From Chloroflexota bacterium (GTDB lineage: Bacteria > Chloroflexota > Limnocylindria > Limnocylindrales > CSP1-4), in the NCBI GenBank assembly GCA_016200745.1, contig JACQEF010000205.1, positions 1-9,163 on the forward strand: DNA of 9,163 bases, written 5' to 3'. Below the pieces are notes generated by a model. The model was not told the origin of the DNA. It was given only the letters and a program-made list of their open reading frames with translations, and did not search any database. Position 1 is the first letter of the stretch; every line of letters starts with the position of its first letter. The position numbers were made by a program, and so were the translations under genes. This document shows, one piece after another, positions 6,580 to 9,163 of this stretch.

Positions 6580-7575
6580 ATGGCCGGTGGCCGGGCGCTG
6601 ATCGCGGCGAGCATCCTCGACGCGGACCTGTCGAACCTCGCCAACGCGGTCCGCCGTCTCCACGTTGCCGGCGCCGACCGGATCCATCTCGACGTCATGG
6701 ACGCCCATTTCGTCCCGAACCTCACCTTCGGGGCGAAGACGATCCGGCACCTCCGGAAGCGGACGGACCTGCCGCTCGACGCGCACCTGATGATCAGCGA
6801 GCCGGGCCGATATCTCGACGAATACCTCGAGGCGGGTTGCGATTCGATCACGTTCCACGTCGAGGTCGAGGAGGAGATCGCCCCGACCCTCGAGCGGATC
6901 CGCGCGGCGGGCCGCGCCGCGGGCCTGTCGATGCGACCGGCGACCCCGCTGACCGCCCTCGAGCCGTACCACGAGCTGCTCGACATCGTCATGGTCATGA
7001 CCGTGGAGCCCGGGTTCGGTGGCCAAACGTTCATGCGCGACGTTGCCGCCGAGAAGCTGCTGGCCGCGCGCGACCTGCTGCATCACAAGGCGTACGGAGG
7101 CGAGGTCCACGTCGACGGCGGCGTCAACCGGGAGACCGCGGAGCTGGTCGGCGGCCTCGGTGTCGACGTCCTGGTCGTCGGCTCGGCGCTCTTCACGAAG
7201 GGACGCGACATGGCCCGCGAGATCCGCCTGATCCGGGCACTCGCCGATGAGGGCTACCAGTACGAGCGCAACGACGGCGTCCCACCCATCCCGCGCGACA
7301 GGATGGTCACGTTCACCTCGCTGCCGAAGCACCTGGCCCATCGGTTCATGGACGAGATCGAGGCCGGCGGGATCCCGGTCGTGATGCTGCGCGGCGACGG
7401 AGTCATCAACCCAGACGGGGTGCGTGACTACGACCTGCTGGTGCCGGCGACGGTCGAGACGCTCGTGGTCGAACGGCACGCGGCGGCGCGCGCTCGCTAC
7501 CTCGGAGAGGCCGAGGCCTGGCGCGCGGCCTTCATCGCGGCACGTGGGGTGATCGCTCCGCCCGGCTACCCGTGA
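6580..7575 (+). CDS. rpe: Ribulose-phosphate 3-epimerase with a C-terminal extension
   Basis: Rpe interconverts ribulose 5-phosphate and xylulose 5-phosphate in the pentose phosphate pathway. The TIM-barrel domain occupies residues 1 to about 224 and has all key blocks: ASILDADLSNL, His36 and Asp38 in HLDVMDAHFVPNLTFG, His69 in DAHLMI, the loop MTVEPGFGGQ, catalytic Asp179 in VDGGVN, and the phosphate-binding Gly-Ser at 201-202. The family normally ends near residue 220, yet this protein has 331 residues. The extra ~105 residues contain VTFTSLPKHLAHRFMDEIE, AGGIPVVMLRGDG, and DYDLLVPA (about 242-290). This beta-alpha-beta-beta pattern resembles DUF2007-type domains; that match is tentative. 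No stop or frame change separates the two parts. Its stop overlaps the GTG of dtd. Enzyme identity is secure; the role of the tail is unknown. Confidence 0.95.
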   Translation: MAGGRALIAASILDADLSNLANAVRRLHVAGADRIHLDVMDAHFVPNLTFGAKTIRHLRKRTDLPLDAHLMISEPGRYLDEYLEAGCDSITFHVEVEEEIAPTLERIRAAGRAAGLSMRPATPLTALEPYHELLDIVMVMTVEPGFGGQTFMRDVAAEKLLAARDLLHHKAYGGEVHVDGGVNRETAELVGGLGVDVLVVGSALFTKGRDMAREIRLIRALADEGYQYERNDGVPPIPRDRMVTFTSLPKHLAHRFMDEIEAGGIPVVMLRGDGVINPDGVRDYDLLVPATVETLVVERHAAARARYLGEAEAWRAAFIAARGVIAPPGYP

Positions 7576-8027
7576 GAGCCCTCCTCCAGCGCGTCACCCG
7601 CGCGGCGGTCCGCGTCGGGGGACCGGATGGCGAGATCGTCGGCGAGATCGGACCGGGCCTGGCGGTCCTGCTCGGCGTCGGGCCCGCGGACACCGAGACG
7701 GTCGCCGGCGCCCTGGCCCGGACGGTTGCGGAGCTGCGGATCTTCCGCGATGCCGACGGCAGGACCAATCGATCGCTGCTCGACACGGGCGGCGCGGCCC
7801 TGGTCGTCTCGCAGTTCACGCTCTATGCCGACACCCGTCGTGGGCGACGGCCGGGCTTCACCGCTGCGGCGGCGCCCGAGCGCGCCGAGCGGCGGTACCT
7901 GGAGTTCGCCGAGGCGCTGGGCACGCTCGGCGTGCCGGCGGCGACCGGACGCTTCGGGGCCGAGATGCAGGTGGAGCTCGTCAACGACGGCCCGTTCACG
8001 ATCTGGCTGGACACGGACGAACGCTGA
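7572..8027 (+). CDS. dtd: D-aminoacyl-tRNA deacylase
   Basis: Dtd hydrolyses D-amino acids (and glycine mischarged on tRNA-Ala) from tRNA and so guards the chirality of proteins. The 151 residues match the usual ~145-150. The start MRALLQRVTRAAVRV is typical. The signature SQFTLYADT occupies residues 80-88, and the Gly-cisPro pair that excludes L-amino acids is at Gly140-Pro141 in NDGPFTIWLDT. LRIFRDADGRTNRSLLD and RRGRRPGF are also family blocks. The GTG start overlaps the rpe stop (GTGA), suggesting translational coupling; no separate ribosome-binding site is visible. It is the last gene of the plus-strand run and converges on rpmB, with a hairpin in the gap. Confidence 0.97.
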   Translation: MRALLQRVTRAAVRVGGPDGEIVGEIGPGLAVLLGVGPADTETVAGALARTVAELRIFRDADGRTNRSLLDTGGAALVVSQFTLYADTRRGRRPGFTAAAAPERAERRYLEFAEALGTLGVPAATGRFGAEMQVELVNDGPFTIWLDTDER

Positions 8028-8055
8028 GGGCCGCCTCCGCCCGGCCGACACGAAG

Positions 8056-8079
8056 AACCGGCCGCCGTGGCGACCGGTT
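8056..8079. terminator. Hairpin between convergent dtd and rpmB, possible bidirectional terminator
   Basis: AACCGG at 8056-8061 pairs with CCGGTT at 8074-8079. Inside, CGCC (8063-8066) can pair partly with GGCG (8069-8072), giving a long GC-rich stem with one mismatch and a small loop. It lies in the 99-base gap between the ends of two convergent genes, where a shared terminator is expected. There is no run of T on either side, so it is not a classic intrinsic terminator. Confidence 0.45.
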
Positions 8080-8126
8080 GTCGGGACGTCCGGTTGTGCC
8101 CGCCGCGCGATCGCGACGGTACGGGG

Positions 8127-8324
8127 CTACTTGGCGGACTTGAGCTGGGTGCGCCGGCAGCGCGTGCAGACCAGCGTCCGGGTCGGGTTGCCGTTGTGGG
8201 CGATGACCAGGGGCTGGAGGTTCGGCTGCATACGGCGATGCGCCCTGACGCGGTTCATGCCCGACGACTGCGGGTTGAACCCGCCCATCGAGACCTTGCC
8301 GCAGATTGCACAGGAGCGGGCCAT
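8127..8324 (-). CDS. rpmB: 50S ribosomal protein bL28
   Basis: bL28 is a small protein of the large ribosomal subunit. The 65 residues match the family. The protein begins MARSCAICGK, and the central part N-R-V-R-A-H-R-R-M-Q-P-N-L-Q is the typical bL28 core. Two Cys pairs, C-A-I-C near the N-terminus and C-T-R-C near the C-terminus, form the zinc site of the cysteine-containing (C+) version. The minus-strand start is supported by GAGGA six bases upstream (plus-strand 8331-8335). rpmB runs opposite to all other genes here, convergent with dtd and divergent from the Asp23-family gene. The same divergent arrangement is known around B. subtilis rpmB and yloU. Confidence 0.97.
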   Translation of the reverse strand: MARSCAICGKVSMGGFNPQSSGMNRVRAHRRMQPNLQPLVIAHNGNPTRTLVCTRCRRTQLKSAK

Positions 8325-8330
8325 TCGTGG

Positions 8331-8335
8331 TCCTC
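8331..8335 (-). promoter_or_regulatory. Ribosome-binding site of rpmB
   Basis: Read on the minus strand the sequence is GAGGA, six bases before the ATG at 8324. It supports the chosen bL28 start. Confidence 0.6.
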
Positions 8336-8355
8336 AGGGAGTCTGGTGAAGCGCG

Positions 8356-8371
8356 GGGCCCGGGTGGGCCC
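8356..8371 (-). repeat. GGGCCC inverted repeat in the rpmB leader region
   Basis: Two copies of GGGCCC (8356-8361 and 8366-8371) surround a four-base loop and can form a six-pair all-GC hairpin. If rpmB is transcribed from the AT-rich box at 8383-8390, the hairpin lies in its 5' leader about 30 bases before the start codon. It could affect rpmB expression; this is unproven, and GC-rich DNA makes such repeats by chance. Confidence 0.35.
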
Positions 8372-8382
8372 GAACGGAGCGG

Positions 8383-8390
8383 TAGAATAG
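8383..8390. promoter_or_regulatory. AT-rich box between divergent rpmB and asp23 genes, possible overlapping -10 elements
   Basis: TAGAATAG is an isolated AT-rich patch in the 144-base divergent intergenic region (8325-8468). On the plus strand TAGAAT (8383-8388) matches five of six -10 positions and would give a leader of about 75 bases to GTG 8469. On the minus strand TATTCT (8389 back to 8384) matches four of six and would give a leader of about 50 bases to rpmB. No convincing -35 is seen for either. One or both directions may be real. Confidence 0.45.
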
Positions 8391-8453
8391 CACACGGCCC
8401 AGCGCACCCCGTGTTCGGCTGCCGACGACAGCGGCCGGCGGACCCGCACAGAT

Positions 8454-8459
8454 GAGGAG
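8454..8459 (+). promoter_or_regulatory. Ribosome-binding site of the Asp23-family gene
   Basis: GAGGAG lies nine bases before GTG 8469 and supports this start over an in-frame ATG at 8484. Confidence 0.65.
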
Positions 8460-8468
8460 AGCGGCCGC

Positions 8469-8891
8469 GTGCCAACCCATCCGATGCCCGGTCGATCCCT
8501 GGTGACCCGCCGCGCCCTCGTTGACATGATCCGCGCGGCCACGCTCGGTTCGTACGGGGTCACGGGCTTCGCCGCGTCGCCGCTCGAGCGGCTCCTCGGC
8601 AGGCTCGGCCTGCGCCAGCCGGGGATCCACGTCCGGCTGGACGACGGGCTCGCGATCGAGCTGGACCTGACCGTGGCCTATGGCGTCCCGATCGCCGAGG
8701 TCGCGCGGCAGGTCGACTCGGCCGTGCGCTATTCGCTGCGGCTGGCCCTGGCGCGGGAGGTGAGCCGGCTCACGATCCACGTCGGGGGGCTGCGCTTCAG
8801 CCCCGGCACGGCGCCGCCCGCGGTCGTGCCGGCCCCGCCGGGCGCCATCGGGCCGCGCGACCTTGCGGACAGCGGCACGGACGTCGCCTGA
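8469..8891 (+). CDS. Asp23/Gls24 (YloU-like) envelope stress family protein
   Basis: The protein has 140 residues. It belongs to the Asp23/Gls24 family, small cytoplasmic proteins linked to alkaline or envelope stress in Firmicutes, whose biochemical role is not settled. Family marks are SYGVTGFA (about residues 28-35), a GIHVRLDDGLAIELDLTVAYG stretch (52-72), and VPIAEVARQVDSAV followed by the strand LTIHVGGL. There is no signal peptide or membrane segment. The ~35-residue C-terminal tail is rich in Pro and Ala. GTG 8469 is chosen for its ribosome-binding site. The stop overlaps the next start as TGATG, so it is translated together with the DAK2-domain gene, the same pair as yloU-yloV (fakA) in B. 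subtilis. Confidence 0.88.
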   Translation: MPTHPMPGRSLVTRRALVDMIRAATLGSYGVTGFAASPLERLLGRLGLRQPGIHVRLDDGLAIELDLTVAYGVPIAEVARQVDSAVRYSLRLALAREVSRLTIHVGGLRFSPGTAPPAVVPAPPGAIGPRDLADSGTDVA

Positions 8892-9163
8892 TGGCCCGGC
8901 GGGCCTGCGATGGTCCGGGCCTGCTGGAGGCCTTCCGAGCCGCAGTCGCCAATCTCGAAGTGCACGTCGACGAGATCAACGCGCTCAACGTCTATCCGGT
9001 CCCCGACGGCGACACCGGCTCGAACATGCTGGCCACCGTTCGGGCGGCGCTCGACGAAGCGGAACTCGTCGCCGATCGGCCGGCCGATCGGCTCGGGGCG
9101 GCGATCAGCTTCGGGGCCCTGATGGGTGCCAGGGGCAACTCGGGCGTCATCACCAGCCAGATC
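8891..9163 (+). CDS. fakA: DAK2-domain protein, FakA/YloV-like fatty acid kinase subunit, N-terminal part (runs off window)
   Basis: The frame from ATG 8891 stays open to the window end, giving 91 residues. The N-terminal DAK2 (DhaL-like) domain is clear: INALNVYPVPDGDTGSNM holds the Asp residues that bind magnesium and ATP phosphates, and GALMGARGNSGVITSQI is the second nucleotide-binding block. In FakA this domain phosphorylates fatty acids presented by a FakB protein. The alternative is dihydroxyacetone kinase subunit DhaL, but the spelling NALNVYPVPDGDTG and the upstream Asp23-family partner fit FakA/YloV. The ATG shares a base with the previous stop (TGATG), so coupling is likely. The rest of the protein, including the FakA C-terminal domain, is outside the window. 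Confidence 0.9.
   Translation, partial: MARRACDGPGLLEAFRAAVANLEVHVDEINALNVYPVPDGDTGSNMLATVRAALDEAELVADRPADRLGAAISFGALMGARGNSGVITSQI

Noticed and set aside
8067..8390. A plus-strand frame opposite rpmB
   Set aside because: It is antisense to a clear bL28 gene and shows no family motif.

Overview
This is a very GC-rich (about 70% by eye), tightly packed bacterial chromosome segment of ordinary housekeeping genes. It carries a shortened form of the conserved gmk-priA-def-fmt-...-rlmN-...-rpe-...-rpmB-asp23-fakA neighbourhood, best known from Firmicutes and partly shared by Actinobacteria and Chloroflexota. High GC, GTG starts, rlmN between fmt and rpe, and divergent rpmB next to an Asp23-family gene and a DAK2-domain gene suggest a high-GC Chloroflexota lineage (Limnocylindria/Ellin6529-like). 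That assignment is inference. I see no phage, transposon, CRISPR, tRNA or rRNA.

Layout. 1-347: 3' end of an RluA-family rRNA pseudouridine synthase. 413-1000: gmk (guanylate kinase). 1013-3283: priA (replication restart), which lacks the whole Walker A / motif I region. 3370-3816: an unrecognised Ala-rich helical small protein with its own strong ribosome-binding site. 3842-4378: def, behind a probable leaderless promoter. 4375-5343: fmt, overlapping def by four bases. 5357-6577: rlmN. 6580-7575: rpe with an unusual ~105-residue C-terminal extension. 7572-8027: dtd, overlapping rpe by four bases. 8127-8324 on the minus strand: rpmB (bL28), convergent with dtd and divergent from the next pair. 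8469-8891: Asp23/Gls24-family protein. 8891 to the window end: N-terminal part of a FakA/YloV-like DAK2 protein.

How the genes fit together. Most serve translation: rRNA modification (RluA family, RlmN), formylation of the initiator tRNA and later removal of the formyl group (Fmt, Def), clearing of D-aminoacyl-tRNA (Dtd) and a large-subunit protein (bL28). The rest serve nucleotide metabolism (Gmk), replication restart (PriA), the pentose phosphate pathway (Rpe) and probably fatty-acid phosphorylation (Asp23/FakA pair). All plus-strand genes from the RluA-family gene to dtd are co-directional, with overlaps or short gaps, so one or two operons are likely. An internal promoter just before def is supported by sequence.

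The most notable observations are the PriA that keeps helicase motifs II, III, V and VI and all eight zinc-ligand cysteines but has no P-loop, and the Rpe fusion whose tail resembles a DUF2007-type domain. No wholly new system is evident. The longest stretch without a gene is 144 bases (8325-8468), and its contents are described.
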